A stretch of DNA of 64,000 nt from Thalassoroseus pseudoceratinae (GTDB lineage Bacteria; Planctomycetota; Planctomycetia; Planctomycetales; Planctomycetaceae). This document shows, piece after piece, positions 9,646-17,086 of this stretch (within the stretch, counting starts at the first letter, position 1; the number at the start of each line of letters is the position of its first letter). The translations under genes and the position numbers were made by a program. The stretch lies in contig NZ_JAALXT010000001.1 of NCBI RefSeq assembly GCF_011634775.1, positions 124,001 through 188,000 of the forward strand, written 5' to 3'. The notes below the pieces were generated by a model. It searched no databases, was not told the origin of the DNA, and saw only the letters and a list, made by a program, of their open reading frames with translations.

Positions 9646-9667
9646 CGGAACGTTTACTGACGTTCCG
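9646..9667. terminator. Inverted repeat between convergent genes, possible bidirectional terminator
   Basis: CGGAACGT (9646-9653) and ACGTTCCG (9660-9667) form a perfect 8-bp stem with a 6-nt loop. The minus-strand gene's stop codon lies in the loop. It follows the DUF1501 stop by 19 bp and faces the convergent gene. No T-tract follows on either side, so intrinsic termination is uncertain. Confidence 0.4.
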
Positions 9668-10361
9668 CGTCCGCGGGAGCGGCAGCCGTGCGTGTGGTTG
9701 GAACAGAGTCTTCCGTTTTCTCGGCTGTCTCGTTAATTGCTGCCGACGGATGATAACCAATCAACCAACGGGTGAAGACTTGCAACTGCCGTTTGGCTTC
9801 CTGGTCCGCCAGTTCAACTTGGCGAGCTTTTTCGTCAACGATCGCAACCGACGGCCCGCTGACTTTGGGTTGCGGCGTGGCCTGTGTTTTCTCTTGACGA
9901 ATGTAGTACCAGCGACGTTCCGCAGTGCGATAAATGTAAATGTCGCGAACGCTCTGACGATTGTTGCCGGGCACGGTGAGGTGCGTCGTGACACCATCAT
10001 TGGTGACGACCCGATAGTGGCCAGATGCAATCCCCGGTGGCGTGGGCGGCTGCTCCTTAGATTCACTGGCCTCGGGAGCAACCCAATCTGACTGCGAGAC
10101 CATATGAACAATCGGCGTCATAGGAACCGGATCGATATCCGTGACCTTGGTGACCACTTCGGGAACTCTAAGAATTGGTCCGTTGACCGCAAAGTCGTTG
10201 GTAGGTTCTGACTCCATGGACTCTGATGATTTCGGTTCCGGTGTCGATTGAATCGGCGCGACTGTCGTACCGACGACCGCCGGTTGCGAATCCGTGTCCG
10301 AAGACCACGCGGCGGCAAACAACCCTGTCAAAAGAGCAAGAACAACTATGCGAATCGTCAT
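9654..10361 (-). CDS. Secreted protein of unknown function
   Basis: The protein has 235 residues from the ATG at 10361, which has GGAAG five bases upstream; an ATG 12 nt earlier lacks this. The signal peptide is IRIVVLALLTGLFAAAW. A Pro/Ser/Glu-rich linker to about residue 120 precedes a small beta-looking block (SGHYRVVTNDGVTTHLTVPG, then RDIYIYRTAERRWYYIRQEK). A charged helical stretch (VDEKARQVELADQEAKRQLQVF) and a low-complexity tail follow. I recognise no family. The block resembles a short repeat-type domain on a flexible stalk, suggesting an exported structural or adaptor protein. It is convergent with the DUF1501 gene and alone on its strand. Confidence 0.55.
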   Translation of the reverse strand: MTIRIVVLALLTGLFAAAWSSDTDSQPAVVGTTVAPIQSTPEPKSSESMESEPTNDFAVNGPILRVPEVVTKVTDIDPVPMTPIVHMVSQSDWVAPEASESKEQPPTPPGIASGHYRVVTNDGVTTHLTVPGNNRQSVRDIYIYRTAERRWYYIRQEKTQATPQPKVSGPSVAIVDEKARQVELADQEAKRQLQVFTRWLIGYHPSAAINETAEKTEDSVPTTRTAAAPADAERQ

Positions 10362-10976
10362 GTCGGCTTCCATACACGGCAGGCAAACGGGCGAAGAATC
10401 CAGCGGTCGAGCCGCGGTGAGTTGAGGCGTCGGTACAATTCAACTGCAGGGCTTTCTGACCTGCGACTCGTGTTGTTACCGACGATCCCACACTGGCTTC
10501 ATGCGGCTTTGGGAACTACTTGGCTAGGATTAGATATCGGGTTGCCTTCCACCGTTTATGCAATGCAACACTGGTGATGCGGGGCAAGATACATAGTCTG
10601 CAGTGTTATATTCGGAACGTAACGATTGAAGAGGCTGTTGAAATTATGATGTCGCGGAATCCGGCGAGTGAATTTGGGGCCTTTTCTCCAAATTTTAGGA
10701 ACACGGCTTTAATTTCGATTGCGCATCAGCCAATATAATAACGTGTGCTGATGGGACGACCTTGCGAGTTCGGTTCGTCACAGTTGCAGCCAAACTCACC
10801 AAAACCAACCTCCCCCCAGCCATCCGCCTCGACCATTGCTCCGTCGGCAAATCCCTGCACAGATTGAGTGAGTGGTCGAGCAACATCCAACCACCACGTT
10901 CCGCGATTCGTCAATTGCTTTTGTAATTGATGAAGCGTCCCCCACTGACATCATCCCTCCTTAACAGTGCAAGCCC
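10362..10976. other. 615-bp intergenic region upstream of the RND efflux operon
   Basis: This is one of the longest non-coding stretches in the window. It contains a TATAAT box inside a 7-bp inverted repeat (10724-10753, listed separately). A second perfect inverted repeat joins CTCGACCA (10828-10835) and TGGTCGAG (10873-10880). A 62-codon minus-strand frame (10726-10914, TTG start) spans both; its peptide has a C-x-C pair and many Gly/Asp but no recognisable family and no ribosome site. No strong Shine-Dalgarno precedes the adaptor gene at 10977. Confidence 0.5.
10724..10753. promoter_or_regulatory. TATAAT box enclosed by an inverted repeat
   Basis: CATCAGC (10724-10730) and GCTGATG (10747-10753) are perfect inverses flanking a 16-nt segment that holds TATAAT at 10734-10739. 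No good -35 hexamer lies 16-18 nt upstream. This could be an operator overlapping a promoter for the RND operon about 220 bp downstream; evidence is positional only. Confidence 0.3.
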
Positions 10977-12224
10977 ATGAAAATCATCCTGAAGACCTTG
11001 ACTGCTCTCGTGTCAATCTGTGTGGCAGGTGGGCTCGGCTGGATGATCTATAACCAATCTGTGGAATTAGTCGCTAAGGAAGTGCCACCGGTCAAGAAGC
11101 AACCTGTAGCCGTCGAGGTGATGCCCGTCGCTCAACGGGTCATCGCCGATCGAGCGGAACTTGTCGGAAGTTTGATGGCCGGTTCGGAAGTTCAAATCCT
11201 TGCCCGACGTGATGGCTACATTACTGATATCCCTTTCGATGTCGGTGATACCATCGCAAGAGGTGAAGTCATCGTGGTGCTGGATGATCGCGAACAAGTT
11301 GAACTTGTCGCTGGTGCAAAGGCGGCGTTGGTTGTGGCAGAAGCTCAAAAGCGGGCTCAAGACGCCCAAGAGGAATTGGCCGAAAGTATCTACAACCGAA
11401 ACAAACGCCTCCGCGACCGCAACGCAGCTACGGAAGAAGAGTTCACCCAAGCGGAAGCCCAGTGGCGAATCGCGGTGGCCCAACGGGAACTCGAAGAAGC
11501 ACGCGTCAAACAAGCTCAATCGGAAATTGATCGAACAACCTTGGCTTTGACTGACAGCAAGATTCTGGCCCCCATGTCCGGTGTGGTCGCCGAACGCATG
11601 GTCGATGTCGGCGATCTCGCGAAACCCGATGTTCCGCTGTTGCGGATTGTCTCGTACCGCAAAGTCCACACGGTCGTGCATGTTGTCGAGAAAGACTATC
11701 CACGTGTGAAAGTGGGTCAACAGGCCACCATCCAAGTCGATGCGTTCCCGCACCAGGAGTTCTCGGGCAAAGTCATTCGAAAAGCCCCTGTGCTGAATCC
11801 GGGAACTCGAACGGCTGCGGTCGAAATCGAAATTCCCAACCCGGACTTGCAGTTGAAACCGGGGATGCACGCTCGTGTTTCACTGATTTTCGTTGAACGG
11901 GAAGCCACTGTTCTGCCGATGGCGGCCATCACCAAGAAAGACGACAAGCCAGCCGTACTGGTTTTGAACCGCCCGAAAGACGGCGAGAATCCCACCGTCC
12001 GTGTTCAAGAAATCGTCACCGGAATCGAAGACGGCGAACTGACCGAGGTGATCTCAGGAGTGGCACCGGACGAACAGATCGTCACGCTCGGTGTGCGAGT
12101 GGTCAAGAATGGTCAAGAAGTCTTGCCGGTGGAAATTGCATGGTCCAAGCCACCGAAGGTCGTCGTGGATCAAACCGAACCGGAGTCGTCTGATTCTGAC
12201 AGTGTCAGCACTGCCAGCGAGTGA
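10977..12224 (+). CDS. RND efflux periplasmic adaptor (membrane fusion protein, HlyD/AcrA family)
   Basis: The product has 415 residues. The N-terminal signal/anchor is ILKTLTALVSICVAGGLGWMI. The first half of the barrel-sandwich (lipoyl-like) domain begins at about 50 (VEVMPVAQRV, LVGSLMAGSEVQILARRDGYI). A charged coiled-coil hairpin spans about 105-185, and the sandwich returns with TLALTDSKILAPMSGVVAERMVDVGD. A beta-barrel (HTVVHVVEKDYPRVKVGQQA, LKPGMHARVSLIF) and a membrane-proximal domain complete the fold. It bridges the inner-membrane RND pump to an outer-membrane channel; no TolC-like gene is visible here. The pump gene starts 67 bp downstream on the same strand, indicating an operon. 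The acidic Ser-rich tail is unusual but short. Confidence 0.93.
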   Translation: MKIILKTLTALVSICVAGGLGWMIYNQSVELVAKEVPPVKKQPVAVEVMPVAQRVIADRAELVGSLMAGSEVQILARRDGYITDIPFDVGDTIARGEVIVVLDDREQVELVAGAKAALVVAEAQKRAQDAQEELAESIYNRNKRLRDRNAATEEEFTQAEAQWRIAVAQRELEEARVKQAQSEIDRTTLALTDSKILAPMSGVVAERMVDVGDLAKPDVPLLRIVSYRKVHTVVHVVEKDYPRVKVGQQATIQVDAFPHQEFSGKVIRKAPVLNPGTRTAAVEIEIPNPDLQLKPGMHARVSLIFVEREATVLPMAAITKKDDKPAVLVLNRPKDGENPTVRVQEIVTGIEDGELTEVISGVAPDEQIVTLGVRVVKNGQEVLPVEIAWSKPPKVVVDQTEPESSDSDSVSTASE

Positions 12225-12291
12225 GTGCTGCACGTCCACTTCACCCGTGGTTCTTGGTTTTCGTCGTCGACTCAACTGGTTCGGATAGATC

Positions 12292-15200
12292 ATGTTTTTG
12301 ACTCGATTGGCCGTCCATCGCCCGATTACAACACTCATGGCGAGTCTTGTAGTGGCGATTCTCGGAGCTCACGCGCTGACGAAGTTAGCGATCGATTTGA
12401 TGCCCGACGTCACGTTACCGGTCGTCAGTATTACGACGGTTTACGAAGGGGCATCGCCCGAAGAAGTGGAAACCGTGCTCACGCGTCCGCTCGAACAAGC
12501 ACTCGGTGGTGTGCAAGGGGTGGAGCGACTGACCAGTACGAGTCTGGAAGGTAGTAGCATCATTCAATGTCAGTTTGCGTGGGGTACCAATCTCGATACT
12601 GTCATGAGTGATATGCGGGCTCGGATCGAGCGAATCCGGGAATTCCTGCCGGACCAAATTCAATCGCCGTACATCGAGCGTTTCGACGTGGCGGACTTTC
12701 CGTTTGTGTACTTGGCCCTCAAGAGCGAACTGGAACCCGTCAAGCTGACCCAATACACCGAACGGGAAATCATCCCGCGACTGGAACGCATCCAGGGTGT
12801 GGCTGCCGTGCGACTTCGTGGTGCGGTCCGTCGCGAAATTCAAGTTGCGCTCGATCGAGGCAAATTGGAGACGCTGAATATCGGAATCGCCGAGGTTGTC
12901 GATGTTCTTCAGCAAGAGAACGTCAATCGCCCGGCGGGTTATTTCGAGTCCGGACATCTCAATTTGCTTTTGCGAAGCCAAGGGCAATTCGAGAACCTCG
13001 ACGAAATTGCCGAAACGGTCATTCGGCAAGAGAACGGTGCATTGGTGCGATTGAAAGATGTCGCTGAGATCGTCGACGGACACGAGGAAATTACCGAAAT
13101 CACTCGGATCAATGGTGAACCCGGCACAATGGTTTACATCAACAAGCAATCCGGGTCGAATATGGTCGCGGTCAGCAATCGCGTCCGGGAAACTGTCGAT
13201 GAACTGAACCGCCGACTGACGCATGGGCATCTCACCATCCGCATCGACAACGCCGATTTCATTCGCAATGTGATGTCGAACCTGCGATCGTCAAGCCTTT
13301 ACGGGATGGCGTTGGCCATCTTCGTGTTGGTAATTTTTCTCCAGAGTTTCCGCAGTACGCTTGTTATTGCCGTAACGATGCCGCTCTCGATTCTGGCGAC
13401 GTTCATCCTGATCTTCTTTCAAGGATTCACACTCAACATTGTCTCGTTCGGCGGATTGGCATTAGGGATCGGCCTGTTGGTCGACAACTCGATTGTGGTT
13501 TTGGAAAGCATCTTCTGCAAACGGGAAGAAGGGTTGCCCCCCAAGGAAGCCGCCATCGAAGGCACGAGGGAAGTAGCCTCCGCCATTCTGGCCAGTACGT
13601 TGACGACGACGATTGTGTTCCTGCCGCTGATGTTCATTGTCGGCATGACGGGCATCATGCTGAACCAATTGGCCTGGGTCGTTTCGTTTTCACTACTCTG
13701 CTCGTTGTTGGCTAGTCTCACGTTGACGCCAATGCTCAGTGCGTATTGGTTAGGTGACCTCACGACAACGACCACTAGTGAGCATCATTCCTGGTGGAGT
13801 CGTCAGGTCGCCCGTATCCACCGAACGAGTCGCGGTGTGTTCACAATGCTGGAAGTAGTCTACGCTCGTGGACTCCAATGGTGCCTTCGGATTCCGGGTG
13901 TGGTTGGATTCGTACTGTTAGCGTCGTTCGCGATGACTGTGGGTCTGTATCCTCTGATCGGAACAGAACTCATGCCCAAAACCGACGAGGGCAGTTTGCG
14001 AATCGACACCAAAATGGCGGCTGGAATTCAACTTGAAGAACTCGCGGAGAAGGCGACACGATTGGACCAAATCGTCAAGAAAGCGGTTCCCGAAACCGAT
14101 ACTTGGTTGGCCTTCATTGGAGACAGCAGCAGCGAAGCTGACGATTGGAACGAGGCTCGTCTGCGTGTGCGACTCAAGCCGAACAAGGATCGTCAGCGGA
14201 CAGCGGAACAGATCAGCCAGGACGTCACCGAGGCCATTGGTGCGGTTCCCGGCATGGTGGTGCGTGTGCGGGCATCGACGGAAATGCGTGTCTTCCGCAT
14301 GATCTCCTACCGGAGTGGGGCGTCGGGGGATATCGAAGTTGAGGTTCGCGGGTACGACCAAGATACCGGAGAGGAACTCGCACTTGCCGTCGCCGAGATC
14401 ATGAAGGGCGTGCCGGGGTTGGCCAACGTGACCGTGGAAATGGACCAACGGCGTCCGGAACTTGTGGCGACAGTGGACCGCTCGAAGGCCAGCACGCTCG
14501 GTGTCAATGTTTCGAATGTCACTCAAGCGTTGGAAACGACAATCCGCGGAACCGAAGCGACGGTGTACCGAGAAGAAGGGGATGAATTCAACATTCGTGT
14601 CTGGCTGCAAGAACTCGATCGGCAACAAATGAGCGATGTCCAGTACGTGGGCGTGCCAACCGGGATTGGACAAGTCGTCGCCCTGAAAAACCTGGTGCAT
14701 TTCGAGTCGAAGGATATTCCTGTCTCAATCGGTCGTCGCGATCGTCAACGATTCATCGGAATCACTGCCGACATCGTCGACCGCGACCTTGGAAGCACCG
14801 TGCGTGACCTGCAAAGCAGTCTCGACAAACTGCCACTTCCCGAAGGATTCTCGCTCAACATTGCCGGGGAGTGGGAACAACAACAAGACAGTTTCGAGGC
14901 ACTCAACGCCGGCTTTATACTCGCCATTGTCTTGATGTATATGGTGATGGCGTCACAGTTTGAATCCCTATTGCACCCGCTATTGATTCTCGTTTCGATT
15001 CCGCTGGGAGCAATCGGTGTGATCCTGATGCTCGTTCTGACGGATACGACATTGAACATTCAGTCGTTTATCGGTGTCGTCATGTTGGCGGGGATCGTGG
15101 TCAACAATGCCATCGTGCTGATCGACTACGCCAACCAACTCCGGGAAAGCGAGCCTGATCTGGACCTCACGGAACTTGTCTTGCAGGCTTCCCGCCGACG

Positions 15201-15405
15201 ATTCCGCCCCATTCTCATGACGACACTCACGACTATTCTCGCGATGCTGCCGTTGGCATTGGGGTACGGAGAGGGAAGTGAACTGCAAGTCCCGATGTCA
15301 CGTGTCGTGATCGGAGGTTTGCTGTCGGGAACACTGATCACACTGATCGCAATTCCACTTCTTTATCATGCCGTCGAACGCCGACGTACTCCGTCGGCCA
15401 ACTGA
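12292..15405 (+). CDS. RND efflux pump, AcrB/MexB-like inner-membrane transporter
   Basis: The protein has 1037 residues, close to the usual size for HAE-type RND pumps. TM1 contains PITTLMASLVVAILGAHAL. Porter domain landmarks include VTLPVVSITTVYEGASPEEVE. TM4 holds GLALGIGLLVDNSIVVLESIF (split here), and TM10 holds LAGIVVNNAIVLIDYANQ. At the AcrB D407/D408 positions this protein has Asp398-Asn399, and the AcrB Lys940 position reads Asn; other HAE-clade pumps share that pattern, so it is not a defect. The substrate cannot be read from sequence. It follows the adaptor gene by 67 bp; a GGAT lies just upstream of the ATG. A tRNA gene follows. Confidence 0.94.
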   Translation: MFLTRLAVHRPITTLMASLVVAILGAHALTKLAIDLMPDVTLPVVSITTVYEGASPEEVETVLTRPLEQALGGVQGVERLTSTSLEGSSIIQCQFAWGTNLDTVMSDMRARIERIREFLPDQIQSPYIERFDVADFPFVYLALKSELEPVKLTQYTEREIIPRLERIQGVAAVRLRGAVRREIQVALDRGKLETLNIGIAEVVDVLQQENVNRPAGYFESGHLNLLLRSQGQFENLDEIAETVIRQENGALVRLKDVAEIVDGHEEITEITRINGEPGTMVYINKQSGSNMVAVSNRVRETVDELNRRLTHGHLTIRIDNADFIRNVMSNLRSSSLYGMALAIFVLVIFLQSFRSTLVIAVTMPLSILATFILIFFQGFTLNIVSFGGLALGIGLLVDNSIVVLESIFCKREEGLPPKEAAIEGTREVASAILASTLTTTIVFLPLMFIVGMTGIMLNQLAWVVSFSLLCSLLASLTLTPMLSAYWLGDLTTTTTSEHHSWWSRQVARIHRTSRGVFTMLEVVYARGLQWCLRIPGVVGFVLLASFAMTVGLYPLIGTELMPKTDEGSLRIDTKMAAGIQLEELAEKATRLDQIVKKAVPETDTWLAFIGDSSSEADDWNEARLRVRLKPNKDRQRTAEQISQDVTEAIGAVPGMVVRVRASTEMRVFRMISYRSGASGDIEVEVRGYDQDTGEELALAVAEIMKGVPGLANVTVEMDQRRPELVATVDRSKASTLGVNVSNVTQALETTIRGTEATVYREEGDEFNIRVWLQELDRQQMSDVQYVGVPTGIGQVVALKNLVHFESKDIPVSIGRRDRQRFIGITADIVDRDLGSTVRDLQSSLDKLPLPEGFSLNIAGEWEQQQDSFEALNAGFILAIVLMYMVMASQFESLLHPLLILVSIPLGAIGVILMLVLTDTTLNIQSFIGVVMLAGIVVNNAIVLIDYANQLRESEPDLDLTELVLQASRRRFRPILMTTLTTILAMLPLALGYGEGSELQVPMSRVVIGGLLSGTLITLIAIPLLYHAVERRRTPSAN

Positions 15406-15504
15406 GATCGAGTTCGGGCACAGGACGTACAACGAGTTTCAAAAAAATCTGGCATGTTTGCTGTTGTTCGGCTGCGGAGACTTTTCTACGACGGCAGGAT
15501 CGTC

Positions 15505-15510
15505 TAGAAT
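15505..15510 (+). promoter_or_regulatory. Possible -10 box of the tRNA-Arg gene
   Basis: TAGAAT lies 29 bp upstream of the mature tRNA 5' end, a usual spacing for a tRNA promoter. The -35 region at about 15482 (TTTTCT) is poor, so only the -10 is suggested. Confidence 0.3.
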
Positions 15511-15539
15511 CCTCTTCCCGCCAAGAGAATTGGCGACTC

Positions 15540-15613
15540 GCCTCGGTAGCTCAATTGGATAGAGCACTGGTCTTCGGAACCAGGGGTTGGGGGTTCGAAT
15601 CCCTCCCGGGGTA
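15540..15613 (+). tRNA. tRNA-Arg (anticodon TCG)
   Basis: The 74 nt fold as a standard cloverleaf. The acceptor stem is GCCTCGG/CCGGGGT with two G-U pairs. The D-arm is GCTC...GAGC, and the anticodon stem CTGGT/ACCAG encloses loop CTTCGGA with anticodon TCG, reading CGA codons for arginine. A T-arm with TTCGAAT and discriminator A complete it. CCA is not encoded. It lies 134 bp after the RND pump and 39 bp before the convergent DUF1501 gene. I saw no integrase or attachment duplication next to it. Confidence 0.96.
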
Positions 15614-15652
15614 CTTCATTTGATCGTTGCTTGTGACCTTGCAATCAATGTG

Positions 15653-17086
15653 TCACGCGATCAATGGTTCGATGACCTGGCCGCCAAATTGGCTGAGTTG
15701 TTTGAAACGCCCCGCATGGTAAAACGTCAATTTGTTGTCGTCCAAACCAAGCAGTCTCAGTAACGTGACATGCAAGTCTCGGACGTGATGAACTTCTTCA
15801 ACCGCACTCATACCAAGTTCGTCGGTCGCTCCTATCGTGTGGCCAGCTTTGCACCCGCCACCGGCGAGCCAAATCGTCATCGCATTGGGGTTATGATCTC
15901 GACCGTACGCAGTTCCGCCTCGGATTCCATTGTCGGGGGTTCGACCGAACTCACCACACCAAACAATGAGTGTGCTTTCCAGCAGCCCGCGTTCTTTGAG
16001 GTCGGCGATTAGTGCTGCGATCGGCTGATCCACACTTTGGACCAGATTGCCATGTGCCCGAGCGATATAGTCATGGCTATCCCACGAACCGTGGTACAGC
16101 TGCACGAATCGCACGCCTTTCTCGACGAGTTTCCGAGCCAGTAAACATTTCCGTCCAAATCCGCTCGTGGAATCCTGATCCAGTCCGTAACGTTGTTGAG
16201 TCTCCTTCGTTTCTTGGGACAGATCCAGAACTTCCGGCACTTGCATTTGCATTCGGAATGCCAACTCGTAGTTCGTCATGCGAGCCGACAATTCATCATG
16301 CCAGGCGTGGTCCGAGAAATGGCGGCGATTCAGGCGATCAAGTAAATCCAGGTTCGCTCGTTGATGGTCCGCCGTGATGCCCTTCGGCGGTTTCAGGTCG
16401 AGAATCGGTGACCCTTTCGGTCGCAACGGTGTGCCTTGAAAGTGTGCCGGTAAGTAACCGTTGCTCCAATTCGCCGCACCTCCCTGCGGATAGCTCACCT
16501 CGGGCAAGACGATGAATCCGGGCAGGTCTTGGTTCATTGATCCCAACCCGTAAGTCACCCAGGCTCCGATGCCGGGATCGCCACCAAACCGGTTGCCACA
16601 GTTCATCTGGTACATCGCGGTGGGGTGGTTGACACTATCGACCTGGCATCCGCGGTAGAAGCAAAGTTCATCCGCGACCTCGGCAAGATGCTGCCAGTTC
16701 GCCGCTATATCCGCTCCGCTTTGGCCGGCTTTGACAAACTCGAATGGACTTTGCACGTAGTAGCGTGTGCCGCTTTCCATCGCGGACTTCTCTTGTCCAG
16801 ATCGCACAAATTTCTGAAGATGTCGCTTGGCCAACTCAGGCTTCGGATCGAACGTGTCGATGTGCGACGGTCCCCCCTCCATCATCAGGAAAATGCAGTT
16901 TTTGGCCTTCGCCGGCAGGTGTCCCGCTCGGGGTGCCAATGGAGAGCCACTCTGTTCGTGATCGGCCGATTCCGCAGCGAGTTCGTCTGCGAGCAGTGCG
17001 GTCATCGCCACACTTCCCAAACCGGCCCCAAGGCCGTAGAGAACTTCGCGTCTCGATCGAACCGACGAGGTATTATCAATAGACAT
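15653..17086 (-). CDS. DUF1501 family protein with twin-arginine-like leader (second copy)
   Basis: The protein has 477 residues. The leader SRREVLYGLGAGLGSVAM is a good twin-arginine signal. DUF1501 landmarks follow: AKNCIFLMMEGGPSHIDTFDPKP, GAWVTYGLGSMNQDLPGFIV, GRKCLLARKLVEKGVRFVQLY, STLIVWCGEFGRTPDNGIRG, YGRDHNPNAMTIWLAGGG and VTLLRLLGLDDNKLTFYHAG. It is clearly paralogous to the protein at 8202-9626. Its ATG lies 11 nt inside the end of the upstream PSD1 gene, so the pair is translationally coupled. Function by family: unknown periplasmic activity linked to its PSD1 partner. Confidence 0.92.
   Translation of the reverse strand: MSIDNTSSVRSRREVLYGLGAGLGSVAMTALLADELAAESADHEQSGSPLAPRAGHLPAKAKNCIFLMMEGGPSHIDTFDPKPELAKRHLQKFVRSGQEKSAMESGTRYYVQSPFEFVKAGQSGADIAANWQHLAEVADELCFYRGCQVDSVNHPTAMYQMNCGNRFGGDPGIGAWVTYGLGSMNQDLPGFIVLPEVSYPQGGAANWSNGYLPAHFQGTPLRPKGSPILDLKPPKGITADHQRANLDLLDRLNRRHFSDHAWHDELSARMTNYELAFRMQMQVPEVLDLSQETKETQQRYGLDQDSTSGFGRKCLLARKLVEKGVRFVQLYHGSWDSHDYIARAHGNLVQSVDQPIAALIADLKERGLLESTLIVWCGEFGRTPDNGIRGGTAYGRDHNPNAMTIWLAGGGCKAGHTIGATDELGMSAVEEVHHVRDLHVTLLRLLGLDDNKLTFYHAGRFKQLSQFGGQVIEPLIA

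Noticed and set aside
10726-10914. 62-codon minus-strand frame in the RND upstream gap
   Set aside because: TTG start, no ribosome site and no recognised family; kept only as part of the gap description.
15540-15613. tRNA as a possible integration site
   Set aside because: No integrase gene or duplicated tRNA 3' end was seen on either side.
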